A stretch of 64,000 nucleotides of DNA from Microbacterium flavum (GTDB lineage: Bacteria > Actinomycetota > Actinomycetes > Actinomycetales > Microbacteriaceae), in the NCBI RefSeq assembly GCF_018717645.1, contig NZ_JAFLHG010000002.1:248001-312000 (forward strand), written 5' to 3'. How positions within the stretch are numbered: position 1 is the stretch's first letter; each line of letters begins with the position of its first letter. Below, in pieces: positions 1 to 8,960 of the stretch. Under the pieces are notes generated by a model, which ran no database searches, was not told the DNA's origin, and saw only the letters and a program-made list of their open reading frames with translations. The position numbers were made by a program, and so were the translations under genes.

Positions 1-1245
1 TGCGATGAGGTCGGACGATGCCGCCGCCCACAGCACGGCGTAGAAGATGACGCCGGCGACGCCGATGGCCGTGCGGGTCGGAGCGTGGCGCGGGCGCTGC
101 GCGATGTGGTGCTCGCGCTTGTCGCCGGTGATCCAGGCCTCGATGAACGGGTAGATCAGCACCAGGACGATGAAGATGCCGATCACGCCGAGCGGAATGA
201 GGATGTTGAACGACCATGTGCGGTCCCACAGGACGAACTCGAGATGCGGCGGGACGAGGCGCAGGGCGCCGTCGGCGAAGCCGATGTACCAGTCGGGCTG
301 GGTTCCCGCCGAGACGGGGGAAGGGTCGTACGGGCCGTAGTTCCAGATCGGGTTGATCGTGAAGAGCGACGCGATGAGCACGATCACGCCGAACGTGATG
401 AAGAAGAAGCCGCCCATCTTGGACATGTACACCGGCATCATCGGGAAGCCGACGACGTTGCTGTTCGTGCGGCCCGGGCCGGCGAACTGGGTGTGCTTGT
501 TCACGATCATGAGCATGAGGTGGACGACGAGCAGTCCGACGAGGATCGCCGGCAGCAGCAGGATGTGCAGCGTGTACAGGCGCCCGACGATCTGAGTACC
601 CGGGAACTCTCCGCCGAAGAGGAGGAAGGAGATCCAGGTGCCGATGAGCGGGATGCCCTTGACCATGCCGTCGATGATGCGCAGTCCGTTGCCGGAGAGC
701 AGGTCGTCGGGAAGGGAGTAGCCCGTGAAGCCCTCGGCCATCGCGAGGATGAAGAGGACGAATCCGATCACCCAGTTGAGCTCGCGCGGCTTGCGGAACG
801 CGCCGGTGAAGAAGACGCGCAGCATGTGGACGCCGATGCCGGCCACGAAGACCAGCGCCGCCCAGTGGTGGATCTGGCGGACCAGGAGACCACCGCGGAT
901 GTCGAACGAGATGCGCAGCGTCGAGTCGAGGGCGGCCGACATCTCCACGCCGCGCAGCGGCAGGTAGGCGCCGCTGTAATGCGTCTCCACCATAGATGCC
1001 TGGAAGAAGAACGTCAGGAAGGTGCCGGAGAGAAGGACGACGACGAAGCTCCACAGCGCGATCTCGCCGAGCATGAAGGACCAGTGGTCGGGGAAGATCT
1101 TTCGTCCGAGCTCCTTGACCATGCCAGAGAGGCTGGTGCGCTCGTCGATGTAGTTCGCCGCGCCCGCGACGAACCGGCCGCCGAGCGGCTTCTCGTCGCG
1201 CCGCTCCGCGGAGGACGGGGTCTCAGTGACGGTCGCGGTGCTCAA
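1..1245 (-). CDS. qcrB: Ubiquinol/menaquinol-cytochrome c reductase cytochrome b subunit (partial, C-terminus outside window)
   Basis: Transmembrane cytochrome b of the actinobacterial bc1 complex; it carries the two b hemes and the quinol sites and passes electrons to QcrA and QcrC. 415 codons are visible from a TTG start that overlaps the qcrA stop (TTGA); the frame continues past base 1, and the family usually runs to about 540 residues. The N-terminus reads STATVTETPSS. Heme-ligand candidates lie at H126/H127 and H140 (QIHHWAAL, GVHMLRV). The Qo-site motif is PDWY near residue 317, the actinobacterial form of PEWY. Last gene of ctaE-qcrC-qcrA-qcrB. An ATG start is absent nearby, so the TTG is inferred from the overlap and from homology. 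Confidence 0.93.
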   Translation of the reverse strand, partial: MSTATVTETPSSAERRDEKPLGGRFVAGAANYIDERTSLSGMVKELGRKIFPDHWSFMLGEIALWSFVVVLLSGTFLTFFFQASMVETHYSGAYLPLRGVEMSAALDSTLRISFDIRGGLLVRQIHHWAALVFVAGIGVHMLRVFFTGAFRKPRELNWVIGFVLFILAMAEGFTGYSLPDDLLSGNGLRIIDGMVKGIPLIGTWISFLLFGGEFPGTQIVGRLYTLHILLLPAILVGLLVVHLMLMIVNKHTQFAGPGRTNSNVVGFPMMPVYMSKMGGFFFITFGVIVLIASLFTINPIWNYGPYDPSPVSAGTQPDWYIGFADGALRLVPPHLEFVLWDRTWSFNILIPLGVIGIFIVLVLIYPFIEAWITGDKREHHIAQRPRHAPTRTAIGVAGVIFYAVLWAAASSDLIA

Positions 1246-2321
1246 TGACGCTCCCAGAAGCTCGGGCCGACGGGTTCGGTGAAGTCGCTCTGTGCGACGA
1301 GGTAGCCCTCGTCGTCGACGGTGACGGGCAGCTGCGGCAGCGGGCGGGCCGCCGGGCCGAAGATGACCGCCGCGGAGCGGGAGACATCGAACTGCGACTG
1401 GTGGCAGGGGCACAGCAGGTGGTGCGTCTGCTGCTCGTACAGGGCGACGGGGCATCCGACGTGCGTGCACACCTTGGAGTAGGCGACGATGCCGTTGTAG
1501 GACCAGTCGAGCTTGTTGTGCTCGGCGGGCAACTGCTCGGGCAGCAGACGCATGAGCAGGACGATCGCCTTCGCCTTCTCCTCGAGGTAGCCGTCGTGGT
1601 GGCTGAGGCTCGCGAGCTCCTCGGGGATGACGTGCACGGCGGAGCCGAGCGTGAGGTCGGCGGCGCGGATCGGCTCACCGCTGGGGTCGTGCGCGAGGCG
1701 CATGCCCTTCTTCCACATCGTGTGGCTGAGCAGCGCCACCGGGTCGCCCGCGATCGGGTTCTCCGGGCTGCTCTCGGGCGCGAGGCCGCGGAACAGGGTG
1801 ATGCCGGGGAGGATCGACGCGACCAGAGCCGCGATGAGCGACCCGCGGATCGCGGTGCGGCGGCCGAAGCCGGACTCGTCGTTCGCCACGCGGAACGCCT
1901 CGACGGCGGCCTCGCGCGTCGTGTCTCGACCACGCGTTGCGTGGCGCGGCTCGATGAACTCCTTGTCGCTCATCACGGCCTTGGACCAGTGGATCGCACC
2001 GATGCCGATGGCAAGCAGGGCGAGGGCGATACCGAGGCCGATGAAGAGGTTGTTGTGCCGGATGTCGATGATCCGGCCGCTCTCGATGGGGAAGAGCATG
2101 TAGGCGGCGATCGCCCAGATGCTCCCCGCGAGGGAGAGGTAGAACAGGGTGTAGACCGTGCGGACGGCGCGCTTCATGGCGGCCGGGTCCTTATCGGTCA
2201 TGCGCTCCCGGTGCGGAGGCAGACCGGGGTTGTGCACGGGGTCGGGAACCGCGACGGCGAGCCCGGGGGAGGGCTTCCACGAAGCCCTCTCGTGCTCGAG
2301 CGCGTCTTCCTCGTGTGCCAT
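1242..2321 (-). CDS. qcrA: Rieske iron-sulfur subunit of cytochrome bc1 complex
   Basis: 359 residues. The C-terminal Rieske domain has CTHVGC (C285, H287, C290) and CPCH (C304, C306, H307): ligands C285/H287/C304/H307 and a C290-C306 disulfide, as the family requires for a 2Fe-2S cluster. The N-terminal part has three hydrophobic segments (about residues 55-75, 90-110 and 158-178), the multi-helix anchor typical of actinobacterial QcrA rather than the single helix of mitochondria. A long basic/proline-rich N-terminus precedes them; ATG at 2321 is the first in-frame start, but the internal Met at residue 41 (RERMTDKDP) cannot be excluded. It transfers electrons from quinol to the diheme QcrC. 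Sits 43 bp after qcrC and overlaps qcrB. Confidence 0.96.
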   Translation of the reverse strand: MAHEEDALEHERASWKPSPGLAVAVPDPVHNPGLPPHRERMTDKDPAAMKRAVRTVYTLFYLSLAGSIWAIAAYMLFPIESGRIIDIRHNNLFIGLGIALALLAIGIGAIHWSKAVMSDKEFIEPRHATRGRDTTREAAVEAFRVANDESGFGRRTAIRGSLIAALVASILPGITLFRGLAPESSPENPIAGDPVALLSHTMWKKGMRLAHDPSGEPIRAADLTLGSAVHVIPEELASLSHHDGYLEEKAKAIVLLMRLLPEQLPAEHNKLDWSYNGIVAYSKVCTHVGCPVALYEQQTHHLLCPCHQSQFDVSRSAAVIFGPAARPLPQLPVTVDDEGYLVAQSDFTEPVGPSFWERH

Positions 2322-2339
2322 GGTGCGTCCGTTTCCTAC

Positions 2340-2375
2340 GTCAGTGCGAGTGTCAGTGAAAGTGTCAGTTCGACT
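2340..2375. repeat. Three tandem 12-bp units over the qcrC stop codon
   Basis: On the plus strand GTCAGT recurs at 2340, 2352 and 2364, each followed by six more variable bases (gcgagt, gaaagt, tcgact). On the coding (minus) strand each unit supplies an in-frame TGA, so qcrC ends with three in-phase stops spaced four codons apart. It occupies most of the 43-bp qcrC-qcrA gap. Confidence 0.8.
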
Positions 2376-3165
2376 TCGCCGTGATCCACACGGTCAGGCC
2401 GATGAGGCTGCCGATGCCGAAGATCCAGATGAACAGGCCCTCCGAGACCGGGCCCAGCGAGCCGAGGTTCGCGCCGCCGGGCGATTCGTTCTCCTGGATG
2501 TACAGCAGCGACGAGATGATGTCGCGCTTCTCGTCCGCCGTGAGCGTCATGTTGTTGAACACGGGCATGTTCTGCGGGCCCGTCACCATCGCGGCGTACA
2601 TGTGCAGGGCGCTCGTCGAGGTGAGCGCGGGCGCATACTTGCCCTCCGTCAGCGCGCCGCCGGCGGCGGCCACGTTGTGGCACATGGCGCAGTTGATGCG
2701 GAAGAGCTCGGCGCCGTTGGCGACATCGCCCTTGCCGTCGAGGATCTTCGCGGCGGGGAACTCGGGGCCGGGCGAGGTGGACTGCACCCACGAGGCCATT
2801 GCGAGGATCTGGTCCTCGGTGAACTGGACCGGCTTCTGCGGGGCCTGCGGACCCTGCATCTGCAGCGGCATGCGGCCCGTGGACACCTGGAACTCGACCG
2901 CGAGCTCACCGACGCCGTACAGCGACGGGCCGTCCGCGGTGCCTTCGAGGTTCAGACCGTGGCAGGTGGCGCAGTTCGCCTGGAAGAGCTTCTTGCCGTC
3001 TTCGACGGTGAGTGTCGTGGATGCCGAGGTGGGCTCGGTCGCGGCCATGGCCGCCGAGGCACCGGCGTACACGCCGCCCGTGGCGAGCAGGCCGATCCCG
3101 ATGAGGGCGGCGGCGGCCCACTTGCTGCGGCGACCGGACTTCCGGCGCAGGGACTTCGAAGACAT
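2365..3165 (-). CDS. qcrC: Diheme cytochrome c subunit of cytochrome bc1 complex
   Basis: 266 residues with ATG at 3165 (MSSKSLRRKSGRR); the reading frame is open far upstream but that part is antisense to other genes. A basic N-terminus and a hydrophobic segment (about residues 16-40) act as signal/anchor. Two c-type heme sites follow: CATCH (C65, C68, H69) and CAMCH (C159, C162, H163). A C-terminal hydrophobic helix (about 242-262) anchors the protein to the membrane. The diheme form replaces a soluble cytochrome c and bridges the bc1 complex to the aa3 oxidase in actinobacterial supercomplexes. 20 bp downstream of ctaE. The stop lies inside a tandem 12-bp repeat. Confidence 0.96.
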   Translation of the reverse strand: MSSKSLRRKSGRRSKWAAAALIGIGLLATGGVYAGASAAMAATEPTSASTTLTVEDGKKLFQANCATCHGLNLEGTADGPSLYGVGELAVEFQVSTGRMPLQMQGPQAPQKPVQFTEDQILAMASWVQSTSPGPEFPAAKILDGKGDVANGAELFRINCAMCHNVAAAGGALTEGKYAPALTSTSALHMYAAMVTGPQNMPVFNNMTLTADEKRDIISSLLYIQENESPGGANLGSLGPVSEGLFIWIFGIGSLIGLTVWITAKSN

Positions 3166-3185
3166 GGGTGGAGTCGACTCCGCTC

Positions 3186-3821
3186 TCACTTGACGACGTA
3201 GATGACGAAGAACAGGACGATCCAGACCACGTCGACGAAGTGCCAGTAGTACGACACGACGATCGCCGACGTCATCTCCTTCCGTCCGAAGTTCTTGACC
3301 GCGAAGGCGCGGCCGATGACGAGGAGGAACGCGATCAGACCACCGGTGACGTGCAGGGCGTGGAAACCCGTCGTCAGGTAGAAGGCCGATGCGTAGGAGT
3401 TGGCGCTGATGGGCAGCCCCTCGGCGACGAGCGTGGCGTATTCCCACACCTGCCCGGAGACGAAGACGGCGCCCATGAGGAAGGACAGGAAGAACCACTC
3501 GACCATGCCCCACTGGCGGAACTGCCAGAACGAGCCCTTGCGATAGGGCTGGAAGCGCTCCGCGGCGAACACACCGGCCTGGGCGGTGAAAGAGGAGAGC
3601 ACGAGGATGACGGTGTTCACGGCGGCGAACGGGACGTTCAGGACCTGGGTCTCTTCTGCCCACAGGTCGGGGGACGCGTTGCGCAGCGTGAAGTAGATCG
3701 CGAACAGACCCGCGAAGAACATGACCTCGCTGCCAAGCCACACGATCGTGCCGACGGCCACCGGATCCGGTCGTTTCACGGATCGCAAGGCCTGGGAATA
3801 GGTTGCAGGAGTGGTCGTCAC
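3186..3821 (-). CDS. ctaE: Cytochrome c oxidase subunit III
   Basis: Membrane subunit III of the aa3-type oxidase, about 211 residues with five hydrophobic segments, ending in [18 protein letters not shown], the characteristic last helix of the family. Two starts are possible: GTG at 3821 ([10 protein letters not shown]) or ATG at 3830 ([10 protein letters not shown]). I prefer 3821 because a CATAAT -10 box lies 7 bp before it, matching the leaderless starts elsewhere in the window; that box overlaps the ATG at 3830. First gene of the ctaE-qcrCAB operon, divergent from trpD, as in many actinobacteria. Subunits I and II are not in the window. Confidence 0.95.
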   Translation of the reverse strand: MTTTPATYSQALRSVKRPDPVAVGTIVWLGSEVMFFAGLFAIYFTLRNASPDLWAEETQVLNVPFAAVNTVILVLSSFTAQAGVFAAERFQPYRKGSFWQFRQWGMVEWFFLSFLMGAVFVSGQVWEYATLVAEGLPISANSYASAFYLTTGFHALHVTGGLIAFLLVIGRAFAVKNFGRKEMTSAIVVSYYWHFVDVVWIVLFFVIYVVK

Positions 3822-3828
3822 GCTCCCC

Positions 3829-3834
3829 ATTATG
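3829..3834 (-). promoter_or_regulatory. Candidate -10 box for ctaE-qcrCAB
   Basis: CATAAT on the minus strand, one base off TATAAT and 7 bp before the GTG at 3821. This fits a leaderless transcript. No clear -35 element. Confidence 0.5.
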
Positions 3835-3948
3835 GCTGATTCGGCGACCGCTTTCCGCATCCCTGAAGGTGCATTCGTCGCGCGGCCGACTTTCGGGGGC
3901 ATCGGGGCGCGCTTTGAACGCCCCGCGAGTGTGCTGACAGTCTGCCGA

Positions 3949-3954
3949 TAGGAT
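3949..3954 (+). promoter_or_regulatory. Candidate -10 box for trpD
   Basis: TAGGAT ends 8 bp before the trpD ATG and there is no Shine-Dalgarno sequence between them, suggesting a leaderless or near-leaderless mRNA. Confidence 0.45.
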
Positions 3955-3962
3955 CGACGACC

Positions 3963-5024
3963 ATGGCGGAGCTCTACTCGTGGCCCGAGATCCTCACCAC
4001 CGTTCTCGACCGGCGCGACCTCAGCGTGTCCGAATCGACCTGGGCGATGCGGCAGGTGATGGAGGGGCGGGCGACGCCGTCCCAGCTGGGCGGATTCCTT
4101 CTCGCCCTGCGAGCGAAGGGGGAGACGGTCGATGAGATCGTCGGATTCCGCGACGCCATCCTGGAGGCCGCGCTGCCGCTTCCGGTGCCGGCCGACGTGC
4201 TCGACATCGTCGGGACGGGCGGGGACCGATTCGGGACCGTCAACGTGTCCACCATGTCCGCGATCGTCGCGGCGGCCACCGGCATCCCCGTCGTCAAGCA
4301 CGGCAACCGCGCGGCCAGTTCCGCTTCCGGGTCCTCCGACGTTCTCGGCGCGCTCGGCATCGATCTCACCCTCTCCCCGGAGCGGGTCTCCGAGGTCCTC
4401 GCGGAGGTCGGCATCACATTCGCCTTCGCGTCGGCGTTCCATCCCGGCTTTCGTCACGCGGGACCCACGCGGGCCGAGCTCGGCGTGCCGACGGTGTTCA
4501 ACTTCCTCGGGCCGCTGTGCAATCCCGCACGGGCCGAGGCCAACGCGGTCGGCGTCGCGAGCCTCGACCGCGTGCCGCTCATCACCGGGGTCTTCCAGAC
4601 CCGCGGGGCGACGGCGCTCGTCTTCCGCGGCGACGATGGCCTCGACGAGCTGACGACGACCGGCCACAGCCGGGTGTGGGAGGTGAGCCGGGGTGACATC
4701 CACGAGCACGATCTCGACCCGCGCGACATCGGCATCCCCCTCGCCGACATCGGCGACCTGCTCGGAGGGGACGCGGCCCACAACGCCGAGGTCGTGCGCC
4801 GGGTGCTCGCCGGTGATGCGGGCCCCGTGCGCGACATCGTGCTCTTGAACGCTGCCGCGGGGATCGTGTCCTACGAGCTCTTCCGCGATGCCTCCGAGGT
4901 CCAGCGACCGATCGTCGAGCGCCTCGCCGCCGCCCGTGACCGGGCCGCCGCGGCGATCGACGACGGTTCGGCGGCGTCGGTGCTCGGACGCTGGGTCGAG
5001 GCGACCGCGCACGCACCGGCCTGA
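3963..5024 (+). CDS. trpD: Anthranilate phosphoribosyltransferase
   Basis: 353 residues. Transfers the phosphoribosyl group of PRPP to anthranilate, the second step of the tryptophan branch. The glycine-rich PRPP loop GTGGD is at 84-88, followed by NVST (94-97) and KHGNR (112-116), all diagnostic. It stands apart from other trp genes and lies divergent from ctaE, an arrangement common in actinobacteria. ATG at 3963 is the first Met of the conserved N-terminus and follows a -10 box closely. Cytoplasmic. Confidence 0.95.
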   Translation: MAELYSWPEILTTVLDRRDLSVSESTWAMRQVMEGRATPSQLGGFLLALRAKGETVDEIVGFRDAILEAALPLPVPADVLDIVGTGGDRFGTVNVSTMSAIVAAATGIPVVKHGNRAASSASGSSDVLGALGIDLTLSPERVSEVLAEVGITFAFASAFHPGFRHAGPTRAELGVPTVFNFLGPLCNPARAEANAVGVASLDRVPLITGVFQTRGATALVFRGDDGLDELTTTGHSRVWEVSRGDIHEHDLDPRDIGIPLADIGDLLGGDAAHNAEVVRRVLAGDAGPVRDIVLLNAAAGIVSYELFRDASEVQRPIVERLAAARDRAAAAIDDGSAASVLGRWVEATAHAPA

Positions 5025-5142
5025 CGGGACGCCCGCGGACCGCATCCGAGCGCGCCGTTATCTCCGGCCGCCACCCTGGTGAGGGGTTCGGTGCGGCCGG
5101 TACGGTGAGGACATCCCGGCAGCTCCGAGGAAGGAACCCCCG

Positions 5143-5634
5143 ATGTCAGAAGCAACCGCCACGTCCGACACCATCGAACCTCCGCAGAAGAAGGTCGGCT
5201 TCGTCAAGGCGGCCGGCGTCCTCGGCATCCTCGGAGGCATCGCGCTGATCGTCGTCGGCGTCGTCGTGTGGGTGATGGTGTCCAGTCAGCTGCGAGCCGA
5301 GAACATCACCGTTCCCGACGACGCCATGGCCTTTCAAGGGCAGACGGTCGCGGGTCCGTTCACCGCGTACGTGCAGGCGGACATCATCCAACACCACGCG
5401 CTCAAGGCGTCCGGCGGTAAGACCTACTCGGAGCTTCCCCAGGACGACCCGGTGCGCGAGGTCATGATGAACGCGTCGTTCCTGCGCGCCTCGCTGTTCA
5501 CCTCGGTCGTGTCGTTCGGTGTCGCTGCCTTTGCGATCGGCGTCGGCATCCTCTCGATCCTCTTCGGGGCGGCGTTGAGCAGGCTCGCGTCCGTGCCGGT
5601 CGTCGTGCGGAGATCCGCGGTCACGACCTCCTGA
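5143..5634 (+). CDS. Small membrane protein of unknown function
   Basis: 163 residues with two hydrophobic helices (about 20-46 and 118-144) around an extracytoplasmic loop of about 70 residues that contains FQGQTVAGPFTAYVQADII. An SD-like GGAAGGAA precedes the ATG. I recall similar two-helix proteins in Microbacteriaceae that carry the misleading automatic name 'aromatic ring-opening dioxygenase LigA'; nothing in this sequence supports dioxygenase activity. It is monocistronic between trpD and the PHP gene. Function unknown. Confidence 0.8.
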   Translation: MSEATATSDTIEPPQKKVGFVKAAGVLGILGGIALIVVGVVVWVMVSSQLRAENITVPDDAMAFQGQTVAGPFTAYVQADIIQHHALKASGGKTYSELPQDDPVREVMMNASFLRASLFTSVVSFGVAAFAIGVGILSILFGAALSRLASVPVVVRRSAVTTS

Positions 5635-5703
5635 ACGCCGGAGCGAATCTACGCCGCGCCGTGGACCCGCTCGACGCTCGGGGGAGCTCGCCGCGCCCGC
5701 ACC

Positions 5704-6696
5704 ATGGAACCCGTCGACGCCCTCACGGAGATCGCGGCTCTCCTCGAGCGCGAGCGGGCGTCGCGCTATCGCTCGAAGGCCTTCCGCACCGCGGCCGCCG
5801 CGATCGAGGGCCTGTCGGAGCGTGATCTGGCGGATACCGCCTCTCTGCGGCGCCGGGCGGGGATCGGCGATTCCTCGCTGGCGGTGATCCAGGAGGCGCT
5901 GGCGGGCGACGTGCCCCGCTACCTGGCCGAGCTCCGGCGCAGGTACGCGCCGGCGAGGTCCGACCTGCGGGCGCTGCTGCGCGGTGACCTGCACTGTCAC
6001 TCGGACTGGTCAGACGGCACGACGCCGATCGCGAGCATGGTCGAGGCCGCCCGGAGCCTGGGTCATGAGTACCTGGCGCTCACGGATCACTCGCCGCGGC
6101 TTCGCGTGGCGAACGGGCTCACGCCCGAGCGTCTGCGCGAGCAGCTCGTCGAGGTCGCGCGCGTGGACGTCCCGGGGGTCACCCTCCTGAGCGGCATCGA
6201 GGTCGACATCCTCGACGCGGGAGAGCTGGACCAGGACGACGCGCTCCTCGCCGAGCTCGACGTCGTCGTCGCATCCGCCCACTCCCGTCTGCGGATGGAG
6301 TCGCCCCAGATGACGCGCCGTCTCGTCGCCGCGGCATCCCACCCCCGCGTCGACGTTCTGGGGCACGTCACCGGTCGGCTCGTGTCCGGCGAGCGCGGGA
6401 CGCGGCCGCCGTCGGAGTTCGACGCGCGGGCGGTGTTCTCGGCGTGTGCGGAGCACGGCGTCGCCGTCGAGATCAATTCGCGCCCCGAGCGGGAGGACCC
6501 GCCCGACGAGCTCATCGCCCTCGCTCTGGAGATCGGATGCCTCTTCGCGATCGACTCGGATGCGCACGCTCCCGGGCAGCTGGGACTTCTGGACGAGGGC
6601 GCGGCGCGGGCCGAACGGGCGGGCGTGCCGGCGGAGCGGATCGTCACGACGTGGCCGCTGGAGCGCCTGCGGGAGTGGACGAACCGCGCGCGCTGA
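5704..6696 (+). CDS. PHP-domain phosphoesterase with N-terminal helix-hairpin-helix region
   Basis: 330 residues. Residues 1-80 resemble the N-terminal 8-kDa/HhH region of family X DNA polymerases (KAFRTAAAAIEGL, RRRAGIGDSSLAVI). Residues about 92-320 form a PHP domain: DLHCHSDWSDG opens the metal site, LTDHS follows, and SGIEVDIL, SAHSR and DSDAHAPGQLG supply further ligands. The nucleotidyltransferase (palm) domain of a full PolX is missing. Such proteins are annotated as PHP hydrolases; the substrate is unknown. The gene converges on the exonuclease gene with a 31-bp gap. Confidence 0.85.
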   Translation: MEPVDALTEIAALLERERASRYRSKAFRTAAAAIEGLSERDLADTASLRRRAGIGDSSLAVIQEALAGDVPRYLAELRRRYAPARSDLRALLRGDLHCHSDWSDGTTPIASMVEAARSLGHEYLALTDHSPRLRVANGLTPERLREQLVEVARVDVPGVTLLSGIEVDILDAGELDQDDALLAELDVVVASAHSRLRMESPQMTRRLVAAASHPRVDVLGHVTGRLVSGERGTRPPSEFDARAVFSACAEHGVAVEINSRPEREDPPDELIALALEIGCLFAIDSDAHAPGQLGLLDEGAARAERAGVPAERIVTTWPLERLREWTNRAR

Positions 6697-6727
6697 CGGG
6701 AGTCGCCCGCCGGATGCGTCTGCGAGA

Positions 6728-7651
6728 TCAGGCCCGCGCGGTGAGCGCCGACACCGCGCGCTGCAACGAGGATCCGAGATTCCACGTGGCATCCAGCGCC
6801 GCGACCTGCGCTGCATCGGGCGCGCGGAGCCGGGCGTCGACCGCAGGCAGGTCTAGCGTGCGCACGACCTCGACGACGGCCGGCGCGACGTCGAGGTAGT
6901 CGCTGGCGGCGAGGATCTTGGCGCGGACGCCCGCCGTCATCCCCGGCGCGGCGGCTTCGCTCGCCGCGCGCCGGATGGCGGTGAGATCGCCGTGGGTCTG
7001 CAGAAGTGTCGCCGCGGTCTTCTCGCCGATCCCGGCGACGCCGGGAAGCCCGTCGGAGGCGTCGCCGCGCAGCACGGCGAAGTCCGCGTACTGCTCCGGG
7101 AGGACGCGGTACTTGGTCGTGACGACGGAGTCGTCGAGGACTTCGAGATTGCTCATGCCCCGACCGGTATAGATGACACGGACGCCGCGGGCGTCCTCGA
7201 CCAGCTGGAACAGGTCACGGTCGCCCGTCACGATGTCGACCGGGATCGGCGACTGCGCGGCAAGGCTTGCGATCACGTCATCCGCCTCGTGCTGCGCCGC
7301 CCCGACGATCGGGATGCGAAGAACCTCCAGCTCCTCCCGGATGAGCGGGATCTGCGCCTCGAGGGGGTCGGGCACCTCCTCCACATCAGGCGCCCCGGGG
7401 ACGACCTCGACGACGCGGTGCGCTTTGTAGCTCGGGATCAGGTCCACGCGCCACTGCGGTCGCCAGTCGTCGTCCCAGCACGCGATGAGCTCGGAGGGCT
7501 CGTAGGTGGTGACGAGCTTGGCGATCATGTCGAGCAGTCCCCGCGCCGCGTTCACCGGGCGGCCATCGGGAGCCTTCACGCTGTCCGGGACGCCGTAGAA
7601 CGCGCGGAAGTAGAGGCTCGCGGTGTCGAGGAGCATGAGTCGATCGGTCAC
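6728..7651 (-). CDS. Stand-alone 5'-3' exonuclease (FEN/PolA N-terminal family)
   Basis: 307 residues, equivalent to the 5'-nuclease domain of DNA polymerase I without a polymerase. The N-terminus LMLLDTASLYFRAFYG and the acidic metal-site motifs EADDVI and TGDRDLFQL are clear. GDASDGLPGVAGIGEKTA is the helix-3-turn-helix DNA-binding motif. It should cleave flaps or RNA primers during replication or repair. GTG at 7651 follows a TAGACT -10 box by 6 bp. Distinct from polA, which normally retains its own nuclease domain and is not in the window. Confidence 0.92.
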   Translation of the reverse strand: MTDRLMLLDTASLYFRAFYGVPDSVKAPDGRPVNAARGLLDMIAKLVTTYEPSELIACWDDDWRPQWRVDLIPSYKAHRVVEVVPGAPDVEEVPDPLEAQIPLIREELEVLRIPIVGAAQHEADDVIASLAAQSPIPVDIVTGDRDLFQLVEDARGVRVIYTGRGMSNLEVLDDSVVTTKYRVLPEQYADFAVLRGDASDGLPGVAGIGEKTAATLLQTHGDLTAIRRAASEAAAPGMTAGVRAKILAASDYLDVAPAVVEVVRTLDLPAVDARLRAPDAAQVAALDATWNLGSSLQRAVSALTARA

Positions 7652-7657
7652 GGGCGG

Positions 7658-7663
7658 AGTCTA
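7658..7663 (-). promoter_or_regulatory. Candidate -10 box for the 5'-3' exonuclease gene
   Basis: TAGACT on the minus strand, 6 bp before the GTG start and with no Shine-Dalgarno sequence; fits leaderless transcription. Confidence 0.5.
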
Positions 7664-7676
7664 CGGGGTGGGTGGG

Positions 7677-8438
7677 TCAGCATCCGGGCCCGGCGGGGGA
7701 CTCCGCGCAGGTGCGGTCGACGAGCGCGGTGCGCGCCTCGAAGATCTGAAGGTCGGTCGCGGCCGTCGGGATCTCCAGGACCCCGTCGATGGGGTTCCAC
7801 CCTCGTCCGAGGTTGAACTCCGCCGCGTAGCGGATGAGGGCGCGAGCGGTGTAAGTGCCGCGCGATGCGTACGCGTGGCTGGTCCCCGTCGCGCTGAACT
7901 GGGGAAGGCCGAGCTCCGCCCACGTCGCGCCTCCCGAGGTGGTCGTGCGCTGGGTGCCGTCCCCATGGACGAACACGACACCGATCGGGGTGAACCGCAC
8001 CGTCACGGGGAGGCCGAACAGCGTGCCTGCCTGCTCGTGCGCCGTCGGGCCGGTGACGAAATTCACCGGCATCCCCACGATGCCGACGCCGTCCGGCTCG
8101 TCGATGATCGCGACGGATGCCGGGGCGAACGATGCCACGTCGGCGAGCGTGGGACGGATCACCTCGACGATGAGGCAGCCGCCGAGGATCTGAGGGTTCG
8201 CGCAGGGGTTCGGAGCTGTGCCCGGAGCGCCGCCCCACCCTCCGGATTCCTCCAACCCTCCCGAGCCTCCCGATCCCGGCCCGTCGTCGTCCGGGCGGTC
8301 GGAGTCGCCGGCTCCGGGTCGTGTGGCGCCGATCTCGACCGTCGACCCGTCGTTGGACACGGACGGGCAGAGTCCGGCGGCTTGGGCATCGACAGTGCAC
8401 CCCGATGCTAGAGCGATCACTAGAAGGGCCGTCAACAT
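7677..8438 (-). CDS. Putative secreted lipoprotein with PKD-like region
   Basis: 253 residues. A short hydrophobic N-terminus ends in the lipobox LASGC (Cys14), suggesting lipidation and export. Unusually, no positive residue precedes the hydrophobic stretch. A Gly/Ser/Asp-rich linker (about 35-75) follows, then a region with VTVRFTPIGVVFVHGDGT and GTSHAYASRGTYTARALIRY, resembling the GDGT...H.Y...G.Y pattern of PKD folds. Extra Cys residues (24, 79, 87, 244 and 253) could form disulfides. The ATG overlaps the upstream lipoprotein gene by 7 bp, so the two are probably cotranscribed. Specific function not recognised. Confidence 0.75.
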   Translation of the reverse strand: MLTALLVIALASGCTVDAQAAGLCPSVSNDGSTVEIGATRPGAGDSDRPDDDGPGSGGSGGLEESGGWGGAPGTAPNPCANPQILGGCLIVEVIRPTLADVASFAPASVAIIDEPDGVGIVGMPVNFVTGPTAHEQAGTLFGLPVTVRFTPIGVVFVHGDGTQRTTTSGGATWAELGLPQFSATGTSHAYASRGTYTARALIRYAAEFNLGRGWNPIDGVLEIPTAATDLQIFEARTALVDRTCAESPAGPGC

Positions 8439-8953
8439 GGATCTGAGCTTGTTGAAGTAGACGAAATGAGTGGGTGCCTGTTTCGAGTATCAAATTCAAC
8501 GTGCACGCCCAGGATCGTTGCCCTATCCGGCGGCGTGACGTTGGAGCCTGACTCATCGAGAACTCGGGTGTTTGTTGCGTCGAGGCAGAACGTGAGAGCG
8601 ACGGTGTCCCTGGAGGCCGACGTCGGACGAACAGACCTGATCGTTGTGTCGCCATCCACGCGCCATCCGCGATCTGCGAGCATCTTCGCAGTGTCCAAAT
8701 CTTCGTTGCGAGCGGCTCCTGTCAGGAAGTCTGTAGGGTCCGGGACGGACTGCTGATCCAGTCGACGTTTATTCACCGCGTCGACGTACGCACGGTACGT
8801 CGCCTCGGCGGCGGCGAAGGCCTCGTCCTCTGACGCGAAGCCGGTCGGGGAAGGTGACGGCGAAGGTGCGGGCTCGGGGGTGCACGCTGTCATCAACGCC
8901 AGTGCCACGAGGGCGGTGGCGGCGAGGGCGGAGCGCCGTCGGTCCCGGATCAT
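8432..8953 (-). CDS. Putative lipoprotein
   Basis: 173 residues from ATG at 8953 (MIRDRRRSALAATALVALALMTAC); the frame extends three codons upstream to a GTG at 8962, but TAGCGT, a -10 box, overlaps that codon and lies 7 bp before the ATG. The lipobox is LMTAC, followed by a Pro/Ser linker (PAPSPSPSP). The mature domain (EAFAAAEATYRAYVDAVNKRR...) looks like the small lipoproteins that accompany secreted proteins in Microbacteriaceae. First gene of a two-gene unit. Its 3' half is less G+C-rich than its neighbours, so recent acquisition is possible. Confidence 0.75.
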   Translation of the reverse strand: MIRDRRRSALAATALVALALMTACTPEPAPSPSPSPTGFASEDEAFAAAEATYRAYVDAVNKRRLDQQSVPDPTDFLTGAARNEDLDTAKMLADRGWRVDGDTTIRSVRPTSASRDTVALTFCLDATNTRVLDESGSNVTPPDRATILGVHVEFDTRNRHPLISSTSTSSDPC

Positions 8954-8960
8954 GGTGCCC

